Positions 1 through 6,395 of a DNA stretch of 6,395 nucleotides are shown here, piece by piece; positions within the stretch are counted from its first letter, which is position 1, and the number at the start of each line of letters is the position of its first letter. The stretch comes from Pseudomonadota bacterium. GTDB taxonomy: Bacteria > Pseudomonadota > Gammaproteobacteria > Burkholderiales > Burkholderiaceae_F. Made by a program: the position numbers and the translations under genes. The notes under the pieces are model-generated. The model did no database searches, was not told the DNA's origin, and saw nothing but the letters and a program-made list of their open reading frames with translations. The stretch lies in the NCBI GenBank assembly GCA_021823635.1, contig JAKANT010000102.1, forward strand, positions 1 to 6,395. Direction: 5' to 3'.

Positions 1-36
1 GTCGAATACGGCCAGCCGCTGTTCGTGATCGGCTGA
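1..36 (+). CDS. accB: Biotin carboxyl carrier protein of acetyl-CoA carboxylase, C-terminal end (partial)
   Basis: Only the last 11 codons and the TGA stop are in the window; they read VEYGQPLFVIG. This fits the closing strand of a biotinyl (lipoyl-like) domain, where a GQP turn followed by a hydrophobic strand ends BCCP proteins (E. coli AccB ends similarly, with a GQPVEFDEPLVVIE-type tail). The biotinylated lysine lies upstream, outside the window. The identification depends largely on the neighbour: accC begins 10 bp after the stop, and accB-accC is a very common operon pair. BCCP carries the carboxybiotin that AccC makes to the carboxyltransferase AccA/AccD. The short fragment alone would not be diagnostic. 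Confidence 0.85.
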   Translation, partial: VEYGQPLFVIG

Positions 37-46
37 CGGCGCCTCG

Positions 47-1405
<1,359 letters not shown>

Positions 1406-1430
1406 CGCGGTTGCGCACGAGGTCGCTGCG

Positions 1431-2324
1431 GTGCTGCGCGAACTGGTGATGCGGGTCGACGGTGCGCAGGTGGAGGCATTCGCCGAGGCGCTCACCGACG
1501 CCGGGGCCCTTGCCGTCAGCCTCGAGGACGCGGCCGCGCAAAGCGACTCCGAGCAGCCGCTGTACGGTGAGCCGGGCAGCGAGCCGCCGCGCATCGGCTG
1601 GCACGCGAATCGCGTCACCGTGCTGCTCGACGCCGCCACCGATGCCGCGGCCCTGGTTGCGCGCGCGGCCGCTGGGCTGCTCGAGGCGCCGCCGCCGATC
1701 CTGGCGGAGCGCGCCGTCATGGACGCCGATTGGGTGCGGCTGACGCAGTCGCAGTTTGCGCCGTTGCAAATCGGCCGCCTGTGGGTCGTGCCGACCTGGC
1801 ACGAGCCGCCCGCGAATCCGGGGGCGATCGTGATCCGGCTCGACCCGGGCGTGGCGTTCGGCACCGGAAGCCATCCGACGACGCGGCTTTGCCTGCACTG
1901 GCTCGACGAGCATCCGCCGCTCGGTCGTCGTGTGCTCGATTACGGCTGCGGCTCGGGCATCCTGGCGATCGCCGCCGCCAAGCTCGGCGCCGGCTACGTC
2001 GCCGCCACCGACATCGACCCGCAGGCACTTTCGGCCGCGCGCGCCAACGCCGCCGCCAACGCCGCGCGCGGCGACTACACTGAACCGCACCGCCTGCCGG
2101 CGACGACCTTCGATGTCGTGCTCGCCAACATCCTCGCCAATCCGCTGAAACTGCTCGCGCCGTTGCTCGTCGCGCGCACCGCGAGCGGGGGTTCGCTCGT
2201 GCTGGCCGGGGTGCTCGAGCGTCAGGTCGGCGAGATGGTGGATGCCTATGCGCGCGCCGGCCTTGCGTTGCGCGTCTGGCGCAGCGTCGACGGCTGGGCT
2301 TGCCTGGTAGGCACTCGGGACTGA
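1431..2324 (+). CDS. prmA: Ribosomal protein L11 methyltransferase (PrmA)
   Basis: A 297-residue protein, close to the 293 of E. coli PrmA. It is an S-adenosylmethionine-dependent enzyme that trimethylates amino groups of ribosomal protein L11. The N-terminal L11-recognition domain spans about 1-100. The family signature LDPGVAFGTGSHPTT is at 137-151, followed by the class I methyltransferase motifs: DYGCGSG (170-176, SAM-binding motif I), DIDP (194-197, acidic ribose-binding end of strand 2) and NILANPL (233-239, the active-site NxLxxPL-type loop). The GTG at 1431 is preferred to the in-frame ATG at 1449. It gives the usual xxRELV start and sits 8 nt after a GAGG sequence at 1419-1422. It lies 25 bp after accC and 3 bp before the next gene, so it is probably in the same operon. 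Linkage to accBC is, from memory, common in betaproteobacteria. Confidence 0.96.
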   Translation: MLRELVMRVDGAQVEAFAEALTDAGALAVSLEDAAAQSDSEQPLYGEPGSEPPRIGWHANRVTVLLDAATDAAALVARAAAGLLEAPPPILAERAVMDADWVRLTQSQFAPLQIGRLWVVPTWHEPPANPGAIVIRLDPGVAFGTGSHPTTRLCLHWLDEHPPLGRRVLDYGCGSGILAIAAAKLGAGYVAATDIDPQALSAARANAAANAARGDYTEPHRLPATTFDVVLANILANPLKLLAPLLVARTASGGSLVLAGVLERQVGEMVDAYARAGLALRVWRSVDGWACLVGTRD

Positions 2325-2327
2325 ACC

Positions 2328-3377
2328 ATGGCGCTGGCCACGCGTTGTCCCAACTGCCATGCACTGTTCCGGGTCGTCGCCGACCAACTGAAGCTGCGCG
2401 GCGGCCTGGTCCGTTGCGGCGCCTGCCGGCACGTTTTCGACGCCATCGCAAGCCTCACATACATCGACGACAACCTGGCCGCGGCGCCCCACCCGACGCC
2501 GAAGAAAGGCAAGGATGCGCCGCCCACGCTGCATGCCGGGGCTCTCGCCGCCCCGGTTCTGCGCGCCCCCACGCAAGAGGACGTTCAGCAGCGCGAGGCT
2601 GTGGAGCCGCCGCGTGAGGAGGCGGGACCACCGACGCTGATGGCGGCGGACGCTCGTCCCGCGGGCCCGAAGTCCGCACCGCCGCCGGCCGAGACGGCGA
2701 ACGGCGCGCCACACGCGCAAGGGCCGGCGCGCGCTACCGAACCGGAGCGCCGTGCGTCTCTGCGACGCCGCGAACGCGCTGCCACCGATGCGCCTGCCCG
2801 CATCGAACAGCCGGCAGGAACCGCAGCCGAGGCGGTCGAAGCAACAGTGGAGCAGCCGGCGTTCCTGCGCCCCGAGCCACCGCCGCGACGCGGTTTCTCG
2901 ATCGTGTTCGGCGGCGGGTCGGCGGTGCTGGCACTGCTGTTGCTGGCGCAACTGGCTGTCGTTTTCCGCACCGAGTTGACGACACGCTGGCCGCAATGGC
3001 GGCCGGCACTGGTGCAACTGTGCGGCGTGTTCAGGTGCCAGGTCGGCTGGCCGACGCGTGCCGACCTGCTGGCGGTGGTCGGCAGCGAGTTGCAGGCGAT
3101 CCCCGGCACCGACGTGCTGGAGCTGACCGCCACCATTCGCAATCGCGCCAATTTCAGGGTCGCGCTGCCGGCCATCGAAGTCACGTTGACCGACACCACG
3201 AACCGCACGCTGGCGCGCAAGGTGTTTGCGCCGGTCGACTACCTGGCCTCGGCCGGCGAGCCCGGCAGCCGCATCGACGACGGCCTCGGCGCCGGCAGCG
3301 ACTATACGATCCGCGTCGCTTTCGAGGCGCGCGGCATCGCCGCTGCCGGGTTCATCGTCTATCCGTTCTATTTATAG
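2328..3377 (+). CDS. Zinc-ribbon and DUF3426 domain membrane protein
   Basis: A 349-residue protein of unknown function. The N-terminus is a finger-like zinc ribbon of the MJ0042 type, with C7-x2-C10 and C30-x2-C33 as likely metal ligands. Next comes a long low-complexity linker rich in Ala, Pro, Arg and Glu (about 50-185), then one membrane segment (about 190-213, GGGSAVLALLLLAQLAVVF). The C-terminal DUF3426 domain (about 214-349) contains the paired cysteines C232 and C237, strands around 263-288 and a final YPFYL. The layout implies a cytoplasmic zinc ribbon and linker tethered to a periplasmic domain, since Arg/Pro-rich sequence precedes the helix. The ATG is 3 bp after the prmA stop, so translation is probably coupled. 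No catalytic motif is visible. Homologues commonly sit next to prmA in betaproteobacteria (recalled), but no role should be assumed from that. Confidence 0.9.
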   Translation: MALATRCPNCHALFRVVADQLKLRGGLVRCGACRHVFDAIASLTYIDDNLAAAPHPTPKKGKDAPPTLHAGALAAPVLRAPTQEDVQQREAVEPPREEAGPPTLMAADARPAGPKSAPPPAETANGAPHAQGPARATEPERRASLRRRERAATDAPARIEQPAGTAAEAVEATVEQPAFLRPEPPPRRGFSIVFGGGSAVLALLLLAQLAVVFRTELTTRWPQWRPALVQLCGVFRCQVGWPTRADLLAVVGSELQAIPGTDVLELTATIRNRANFRVALPAIEVTLTDTTNRTLARKVFAPVDYLASAGEPGSRIDDGLGAGSDYTIRVAFEARGIAAAGFIVYPFYL

Positions 3378-3415
3378 AGAGAGAAAGGCGCGGTCGGCCG
3401 CGACGACCGCCGCGC

Positions 3416-3424
3416 GGGAGAAGG
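3416..3424 (+). promoter_or_regulatory. Ribosome binding site of the PfkB-family kinase
   Basis: GGGAGAAGG lies just upstream of the GTG at 3427, with 6 nt between the GGGAG core and the start codon. It decides the start: the same frame stays open back to an ATG at 3226, but that part lies inside the preceding gene and encodes only an Arg/Ser/Ala-rich shadow. Good spacing plus the family-like MSTLICGSIAYDS N-terminus favour the GTG. Confidence 0.75.
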
Positions 3425-3426
3425 CC

Positions 3427-4362
3427 GTGTCGACGCTCATCTGTGGTTCGATCGCTTACGACTCGATCATGCTGTTCAACGGTCGCTTTCGCGACCATAT
3501 CCTGCCCGACCAGGTCCACATCCTGAACGTCGCCTTCCTGGTGCCCGAATTGCGGCGCGAATTCGGCGGCTGCGCCGGCAACATCGCCTACAACATGCGC
3601 CTGCTCGGCGCGCCTGGCCTGCCGATGGCCACGGTCGGCGACGACGCGCAACCGTATCTCGAGCGGCTGGATGCCCTTGGCATCGATCGGCGCTTCGTGC
3701 GCTGCGTGCCCGGCCACTACACCGCGCAGGCTTTCATCACCACCGATCTGGACGACAACCAGATCACCGCCTTTCACCCCGGCGCGATGACGCAATCGCA
3801 CCTGAACGCGGTGCCCGCAGACGCCGGACTGAAGCTCGGCATCGTCGCGCCCGACGGCCGCGACGGCATGCTGCAGCACGCGCAGCAATTCGCCGACCAC
3901 GGTATTCCGTTCATGTTCGACCCGGGCCAGGGCTTGCCGATGTTCGACGGCGACGAGCTGCTGTGGTTCATCGCGCGTGCACACTATGTCGCCGTCAACG
4001 ACTACGAAGGCAAGCTGCTGCAGGAGCGCACCGGGCGAGCGCTCGAAGAACTGGCGCGCAAGCTCAAGGCGCTGATCGTCACCCGCGGCGCCGAGGGCTC
4101 CCGCATCTATGTGGACGGCGGCTGCATCGAGATACCGATCGCACCGGCGCGACGCATCGTCGATCCGACGGGCTGCGGCGATGCTTACCGGGCCGGGCTG
4201 CTGTACGGCATCGAAAGCGGCATGGACTGGGAGACGACCGGGCGTCTGGCCGCCGTGCTCGGCGCGCTGAAGATCGAACACGCCGGCGCGCAGAATCACA
4301 GCGCCGACCGCGCGACGATCGCGCAGCGCTTTCGGGAGGCGTTCGGCTATCTGCCGTGGTAG
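3427..4362 (+). CDS. PfkB (ribokinase) family carbohydrate/nucleoside kinase
   Basis: A 311-residue protein starting at GTG. It should transfer the ATP gamma-phosphate to a sugar or nucleoside hydroxyl in the cytoplasm. PfkB signature 1 is seen as FGGCAGNIAYNMRLLG (46-61), the substrate-side glycine motif. The NxxE motif is N191-DY-E194 (Mg/phosphate). The signature 2 region is DPTGCGDAYRAG (246-257), containing the GCGD anion hole and the catalytic base D252. The DPTGCGD variant and the start ICGSIAYD resemble proteins often annotated as adenosine kinase-like in betaproteobacteria, but the substrate cannot be read from the sequence. It follows the DUF3426 gene by 49 bp and is probably the last gene of the operon. 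Its TAG stop directly abuts the stop of the convergent yggT gene, and no terminator is visible at the junction. Confidence 0.92.
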   Translation: MSTLICGSIAYDSIMLFNGRFRDHILPDQVHILNVAFLVPELRREFGGCAGNIAYNMRLLGAPGLPMATVGDDAQPYLERLDALGIDRRFVRCVPGHYTAQAFITTDLDDNQITAFHPGAMTQSHLNAVPADAGLKLGIVAPDGRDGMLQHAQQFADHGIPFMFDPGQGLPMFDGDELLWFIARAHYVAVNDYEGKLLQERTGRALEELARKLKALIVTRGAEGSRIYVDGGCIEIPIAPARRIVDPTGCGDAYRAGLLYGIESGMDWETTGRLAAVLGALKIEHAGAQNHSADRATIAQRFREAFGYLPW

Positions 4363-4905
4363 CTACAAGCGGCTCAGGATCAAGAGCAGCACGTTGACCA
4401 GCACGATCAACAACAGCGGCGAGAGATCGATGCCGCCGATGGTCGGCACGATGCGCTGAAACGGCGCCAGAAACGGGCGCACTAGCATCGCCACCGCCGG
4501 CGCCACCGGCGCGTACGGATTCACCCAACTGAGCACGACGTGCATCAAGGTCAGGAAGAACACCATGTACAGGGCCCAGCGCAGCACCTGCACCAGCGCG
4601 GCCAACAACAGCGCCGGCCAGGGCCAGTTGCTCGGCCCGGCGCCGATCAGCAAGAAGGTGAACGCCATTAGCAGCACCGCGACCAGGTAGGCGGCGACGA
4701 GCGAGGCGCTGTCCCAGCGTCCGGCGGCGGGCAGTAGCCGGCGCAGCGGCCGCACCATCCAGTCGGTCAGCGCGATCGCGAACTGCGCGAGCGGATTGCG
4801 GCTCGGCATGCCGACCCAGTTCATATAGGCACGCAGCAGCAACGCCACTCCGAGGAGCGCGCCGGCCGTCTCGAGCAACAGGCGGGCGATTTCGACCAGA
4901 AGCAT
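4363..4905 (-). CDS. yggT: YggT family integral membrane protein
   Basis: A 180-residue, very hydrophobic protein with two copies of the YggT repeat. Copy 1 (about 20-82) has LLLRAYMNWV, NPLAQF and the VRPLRRLLP motif at 51-59. Copy 2 (about 117-177) has LTLMHVVLSWVNP and VRPFLAPFQRIVP at 142-154, followed by GGIDLSPLLLIV, the strongest family signature. About four membrane helices are expected in the inner membrane. E. coli YggT has been linked to osmotic stress tolerance, but the molecular activity is not established. The ATG at 4905 is chosen because the frame upstream, back to 4971, encodes polar Pro/Arg-rich sequence unlike the family and overlaps a hairpin. No strong Shine-Dalgarno precedes it. 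The gene converges on the kinase gene with no intervening base. Confidence 0.93.
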   Translation of the reverse strand: MLLVEIARLLLETAGALLGVALLLRAYMNWVGMPSRNPLAQFAIALTDWMVRPLRRLLPAAGRWDSASLVAAYLVAVLLMAFTFLLIGAGPSNWPWPALLLAALVQVLRWALYMVFFLTLMHVVLSWVNPYAPVAPAVAMLVRPFLAPFQRIVPTIGGIDLSPLLLIVLVNVLLLILSRL

Positions 4906-4943
4906 TCGGCGGACCGGCTTTTTACGTGGGCTGTGAGGCGGGC

Positions 4944-4971
4944 ATTCTAGTGGCGCCCTGTGGGGCGCCAA
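4944..4971 (-). promoter_or_regulatory. Candidate sigma-70 type promoter for yggT
   Basis: On the minus strand, TTGGCG (4966-4971, four of six matches to TTGACA) is followed after 16 bp by TAGAAT (4944-4949, five of six matches to TATAAT). This places a transcription start about 30 bp upstream of the yggT ATG at 4905. The preceding gene ends in a terminator (4973-4998), so yggT needs a promoter of its own around here. The call is by eye only. The -35 element and spacer coincide with a perfect inverted repeat. Confidence 0.4.
4951..4970. repeat. Perfect 8-bp inverted repeat upstream of yggT
   Basis: TGGCGCCC (4951-4958) and GGGCGCCA (4963-4970) are exact reverse complements separated by TGTG. 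The repeat lies between the histone-gene terminator and yggT and covers most of the spacer and -35 of the candidate yggT promoter. It could be a protein-binding operator or a second, weak hairpin behind the terminator. No T-run follows it on the minus strand, so it is not an intrinsic terminator by itself. Confidence 0.6.
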
Positions 4972-4972
4972 G

Positions 4973-4998
4973 AAAAAAGCGCCGCTTGCGCGGCGCTT
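4973..4998 (-). terminator. Intrinsic (Rho-independent) terminator of the histone H1-like gene
   Basis: Read on the minus strand, AAGCGCCGC (4990-4998) pairs perfectly with GCGGCGCTT (4977-4985) around a GCAA loop, and the stem runs straight into six Ts (4973-4978). It starts 27 bp after the stop codon of the histone-like gene. The GC-rich stem, tetraloop and U-tract are textbook for a minus-strand terminator. There is no T-run on the plus strand, so it is one-directional. Confidence 0.85.
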
Positions 4999-5025
4999 CG
5001 CATCGCCGGTAGTCCGCGTCGCGAA

Positions 5026-5367
5026 CTACGGACGGCTGCCGGTCGGGAAAGGCCAAGCGGCTGCCGGGTTGAGCGCGGTCTTCGCGCCCGGGGCAGCGGC
5101 CGTCGAGGGAGCCGCAGGTGCCGGTGCCGGAGCAGCGGCAGCCGCGGGCTTCGCTTCGGCCTTGGCCGGTGCAGCTTTTCGTGCAGCCGGCTTCTTGGCC
5201 TTCTTCGCGGCCGGCTTCTTCGCAGCTTTCTTAGCTACTTTTTTTTTTGCGACTTTTTTCGCGGTTTTCTTCGCTGCCTTCTTCTTGGCCGCTTTCTTCG
5301 CCGCTTTCTTGGCCGCCTTTTTGGCCGGTTTCTTGGCCGCTTTCTTCGCCGCTTTCTTGGTCGCCAT
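5026..5367 (-). CDS. Histone H1-like Lys/Ala-rich DNA-binding protein
   Basis: A 113-residue, extremely basic, low-complexity protein. Residues 4-57 are repeats of KKAA, KKPA, KKTA and KKVA units, like the C-terminal tail of eukaryotic H1 and bacterial HctB/BpH1-type proteins. Residues 58-98 change to Ala/Pro-rich sequence (PAARKAAPAK, then APAPAPAAP). The end, LNPAAAWPFPTGSRP, is non-repetitive and looks like the conserved tail of betaproteobacterial H1-like proteins (recalled). Such proteins bind DNA without strong sequence preference and help compact the nucleoid; that role is inferred here. The start at 5367 (MATKKAAKK) is fixed by a strong RBS; an ATG ten codons upstream lacks this support. 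Lysine codons mix AAG and AAA, and include a run of ten As at 5239-5248. Repeat number probably varies between strains. An intrinsic terminator follows. Confidence 0.88.
   Translation of the reverse strand: MATKKAAKKAAKKPAKKAAKKAAKKAAKKKAAKKTAKKVAKKKVAKKAAKKPAAKKAKKPAARKAAPAKAEAKPAAAAAPAPAPAAPSTAAAPGAKTALNPAAAWPFPTGSRP
5239..5248 (-). repeat. Ten-base poly-A (coding strand) homopolymer in the histone-like gene
   Basis: Ten Ts on the plus strand read as ten As in the gene. They supply the last base of the Ala40 GCA codon and Lys41-Lys43 as AAA AAA AAA. Neighbouring lysine pairs are mostly AAG AAA, so the pure A run is a local exception. A shift in either direction after the tract meets a stop at once: TAG directly in the +1 frame, and AGT AGC TAA in the -1 frame. 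Confidence 0.9.
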
Positions 5368-5373
5368 AACAGA

Positions 5374-5380
5374 CTCCTTT
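5374..5380 (-). promoter_or_regulatory. Ribosome binding site of the histone H1-like gene
   Basis: AAAGGAG on the minus strand, 6 nt before the ATG at 5367. It is the clearest Shine-Dalgarno in the window. It fixes the start at MATKK rather than at the ATG at 5397, and it suggests high translation, as expected for an abundant nucleoid protein. Confidence 0.9.
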
Positions 5381-5418
5381 AATGCGTTAATGAACACGGT
5401 TGGAAAGGAACCCGCGAG

Positions 5419-5445
5419 GGGCGGCGTTGCCGCCCGCTTTCGGGC
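5419..5445 (-). other. Two overlapping hairpins in the leader of the histone H1-like gene
   Basis: Read on the minus strand, GCCCG-AAAG-CGGGC (5432-5445) and GGGCGGC-AAC-GCCGCCC (5419-5435) are both perfect stems. They share the bases at 5432-5435, so only one can form at a time. They lie about 40 nt upstream of the RBS. The structure could be a leader switch or RNA stabiliser, or just chance in GC-rich sequence. No T-run follows either stem, so neither is an intrinsic terminator. Confidence 0.4.
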
Positions 5446-5606
5446 TATTCATCGGCGCATGCAGAGGCTCTGTCGCCGCGGCAACCCCAGAAGTGCGTTT
5501 TGAGAGGCGCATATCCGAGCGGAGCGCGGAACGGTCAGGGCGATAACCGCTGACGCTGATGAATCCGGCACGCGGCCGGCCGGGCGCGGATGCCGGCGGG
5601 CCGAAT

Positions 5607-5635
5607 GACAACGCCGGCACTGAGCCGGCGTTGTC
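5607..5635. repeat. Perfect 12-bp inverted repeat (hairpin) downstream of nrdB
   Basis: GACAACGCCGGC (5607-5618) and its exact reverse complement GCCGGCGTTGTC (5624-5635) flank a 5-nt loop ACTGA. It would form a very stable hairpin in RNA from either strand. There is no T-run directly after it on either strand (ATTCGG on the minus side, GAGAGA on the plus side). It is therefore a transcript-end or stability element at best, possibly a weak terminator of minus-strand transcription 300 bp past nrdB. Confidence 0.7.
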
Positions 5636-5820
5636 GAGAGAGGCGAAGGAAAGCGACGCTTTTTTCAGAGAGGGAGCGACACCGCAAGACCGGAGCGTCT
5701 CGTTTTGTTGTCGTCCCTTCTTGCTGACGATTAACCGTGTCGTACGACTGTGCGGGTTCAATTCAGTGATCGAACGTCGCTTGTTAGACCAACGTATCGA
5801 GCAACCACGAACGAGTTCGC

Positions 5821-5849
5821 TTTTTACTCTCAATCGAAATGGATCGCAA
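5821..5849 (-). promoter_or_regulatory. Candidate sigma-70 type promoter in the nrdB/histone gap
   Basis: On the minus strand, TTGCGA (5844-5849, four of six to TTGACA) and TAAAAA (5821-5826, four of six to TATAAT) are separated by exactly 17 bp, within the AT-richer part of the gap. Transcription from it would start near 5813 and run towards the histone-like gene, giving either a leader of about 450 nt or a short RNA ending near the hairpin at 5607-5635. It was found by eye, and two four-of-six boxes can occur by chance. Confidence 0.25.
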
Positions 5850-5930
5850 GAATTTTCTGCGTCGCCGATCGCGCGATGTTCGATTTTTCTCACGGCCATT
5901 CGATGCGATCTCGCCGCACGCGCTCGCGCA

Positions 5931-6395
5931 TCACTCCCAGCTGAGCGCTCCGCCCGACTGGTACTCGATGACGCGCGTCTCGAAGAAGTTGCGTTCCTTT
6001 TTCAAGTCGATCATCTCGCTCATCCAAGGGAACGGGTTGTCTTCGGGGCCAAACAGCGGCTCGACGCCGATCTGCTGGCAGCGGCGGTTGGCGATGAAGC
6101 GTAGGTATGCCTTGAACATCGGAGCGTTCAAGCCCAGGACGCCGCGCGGCATGGTGTCTTCCGCATAGGCGTACTCGAGGTCGACCGCGCGCTTGAACAG
6201 TGCCCGCACCTCCTCGCGGAATTCCGCCGTCCAAAGATGGGGGTTTTCCAGCTTGATCTGGTTGATCAGGTCGATGCCGAAATTGCAGTGCATCGACTCG
6301 TCGCGCAGGATGTACTGGTACTGCTCCGCGGCGCCGGTCATCTTGTTCTGGCGGCCCATCGCTAGTATCTGGGTGAAGCCGACGTAGAAGAACAG
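5931..6395 (-). CDS. nrdB: Ribonucleotide reductase class I, beta (small) subunit, C-terminal part (partial)
   Basis: The last 154 codons and stop; the gene continues beyond 6395. NrdB houses the di-metal/tyrosyl radical cofactor that starts reduction of ribonucleotides to deoxyribonucleotides with NrdA. The fragment opens LFFYVGFTQIL, matching the helix just after the metal ligand equivalent to E. coli E204. It then has RDESMHCNFG (31-40), where the Glu and His are the ligands equivalent to E238 and H241. NPFPWMSEMIDLKKERNFFE and the tail EYQSGGALSWE are typical of the betaproteobacterial/Xanthomonas-type NrdB. The C-terminal tail normally docks into NrdA and carries a tyrosine on the radical path. 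The radical tyrosine and first ligands lie outside the window. nrdA would be expected upstream, beyond the right edge. Confidence 0.95.
   Translation of the reverse strand: MFFYVGFTQILAMGRQNKMTGAAEQYQYILRDESMHCNFGIDLINQIKLENPHLWTAEFREEVRALFKRAVDLEYAYAEDTMPRGVLGLNAPMFKAYLRFIANRRCQQIGVEPLFGPEDNPFPWMSEMIDLKKERNFFETRVIEYQSGGALSWE

Larger units (their letters stand above)
5381..5930. other. Intergenic region between nrdB and the histone-like gene, no convincing gene
   Basis: About 550 bp with no recognisable protein or structural RNA. Frames of 170-180 codons are open on both strands, but neither has family-like content, an evident RBS or the GC-rich third positions of the neighbouring genes. Roughly 5690-5890 is visibly less GC-rich than the rest of the window. 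The region holds the hairpins at 5419-5445 and 5607-5635, a candidate promoter at 5821-5849, and short palindromes GTCGTACGAC (5739-5748) and ATCGCGCGAT (5868-5877). It presumably contains the nrdB 3' end and the promoter and leader of the histone-like gene. No clear intrinsic terminator was found right after nrdB. Confidence 0.6.

Noticed and set aside
3226..3426. N-terminal extension of the kinase to the ATG at 3226
   Set aside because: It overlaps the DUF3426 gene by 150 bp, encodes low-complexity Ser/Arg/Ala sequence, and the GTG at 3427 has a good RBS and a family-like N-terminus.
4906..4971. N-terminal extension of yggT to the ATG at 4971
   Set aside because: The added residues are Pro/Arg/His-rich, unlike the hydrophobic family start, and this segment holds an inverted repeat and a candidate promoter.
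5069..5503. A plus-strand Ala/Phe-rich frame that looks like a membrane protein
   Set aside because: It is the antisense reading of the Lys/Ala repeats; Phe/Ala/Leu runs arise automatically from AAG/GCC repeats on the other strand.
5650..5665. Small plus-strand terminator-like element (AAAGC-GAC-GCTTT plus Ts)
   Set aside because: The stem is only 5 bp and mostly A-T, and there is no plus-strand gene upstream for it to end.
5748..5775. GGTTCAAT resembling a tRNA T-loop
   Set aside because: The flanking bases do not form a T-stem and no acceptor or anticodon stem could be found around it.
5387..5899. A 170-codon minus-strand frame between nrdB and the histone-like gene
   Set aside because: No RBS, no recognisable domain, mixed codon use without the GC-rich third positions of neighbours, and it runs through the perfect 12-bp hairpin. 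It cannot be fully excluded without a homology search.
5559..6104. A 181-codon plus-strand frame overlapping the 3' end of nrdB
   Set aside because: Its second half is antisense to the well-supported nrdB, and its first half has no recognisable content.

Overview
The window looks like a chromosomal housekeeping segment from a high-GC betaproteobacterium, probably in or near the Burkholderiales. This is inferred from three things: the gene order; a histone H1-like Lys/Ala protein with a WPFPTGSRP tail beside nrdB; and an NrdB tail ending GGALSWE. There is no sign of phage, transposon, CRISPR, integrase, tRNA or rRNA. The species cannot be named from this sequence.

Left part (1-4362, + strand): five tightly packed genes read in one direction. 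They are the last codons of accB (biotin carboxyl carrier protein), accC (biotin carboxylase), prmA (ribosomal protein L11 methyltransferase), a zinc-ribbon/DUF3426 membrane protein and a PfkB-family kinase. Gaps are 10, 25, 3 and 49 bp, and no terminator or promoter was seen between them, so this is probably one operon. accB and accC together supply the biotin carboxylation half of acetyl-CoA carboxylase (fatty acid synthesis). prmA modifies the ribosome. The functions of the last two genes are not known in detail.

Middle (4363-5397, - strand): a YggT-family membrane protein lies tail to tail with the kinase, with no base between the two stop codons. Upstream of it is a small Lys/Ala/Pro-rich histone H1-like DNA-binding protein. 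That gene has a strong ribosome binding site and a clear intrinsic terminator, so it is probably a separate transcript from yggT.

Right part (5398-6395, - strand): about 550 bp without a convincing gene, partly less GC-rich than its surroundings. It carries a perfect 12-bp hairpin, overlapping small hairpins and one candidate promoter. It is followed by the C-terminal 154 codons of nrdB (class I ribonucleotide reductase small subunit), which runs off the window edge.

No novel system is evident. The points most worth a second look are a 10-A tract inside the histone-like gene where slippage in either direction hits a stop at once, and the structured gap between nrdB and that gene.
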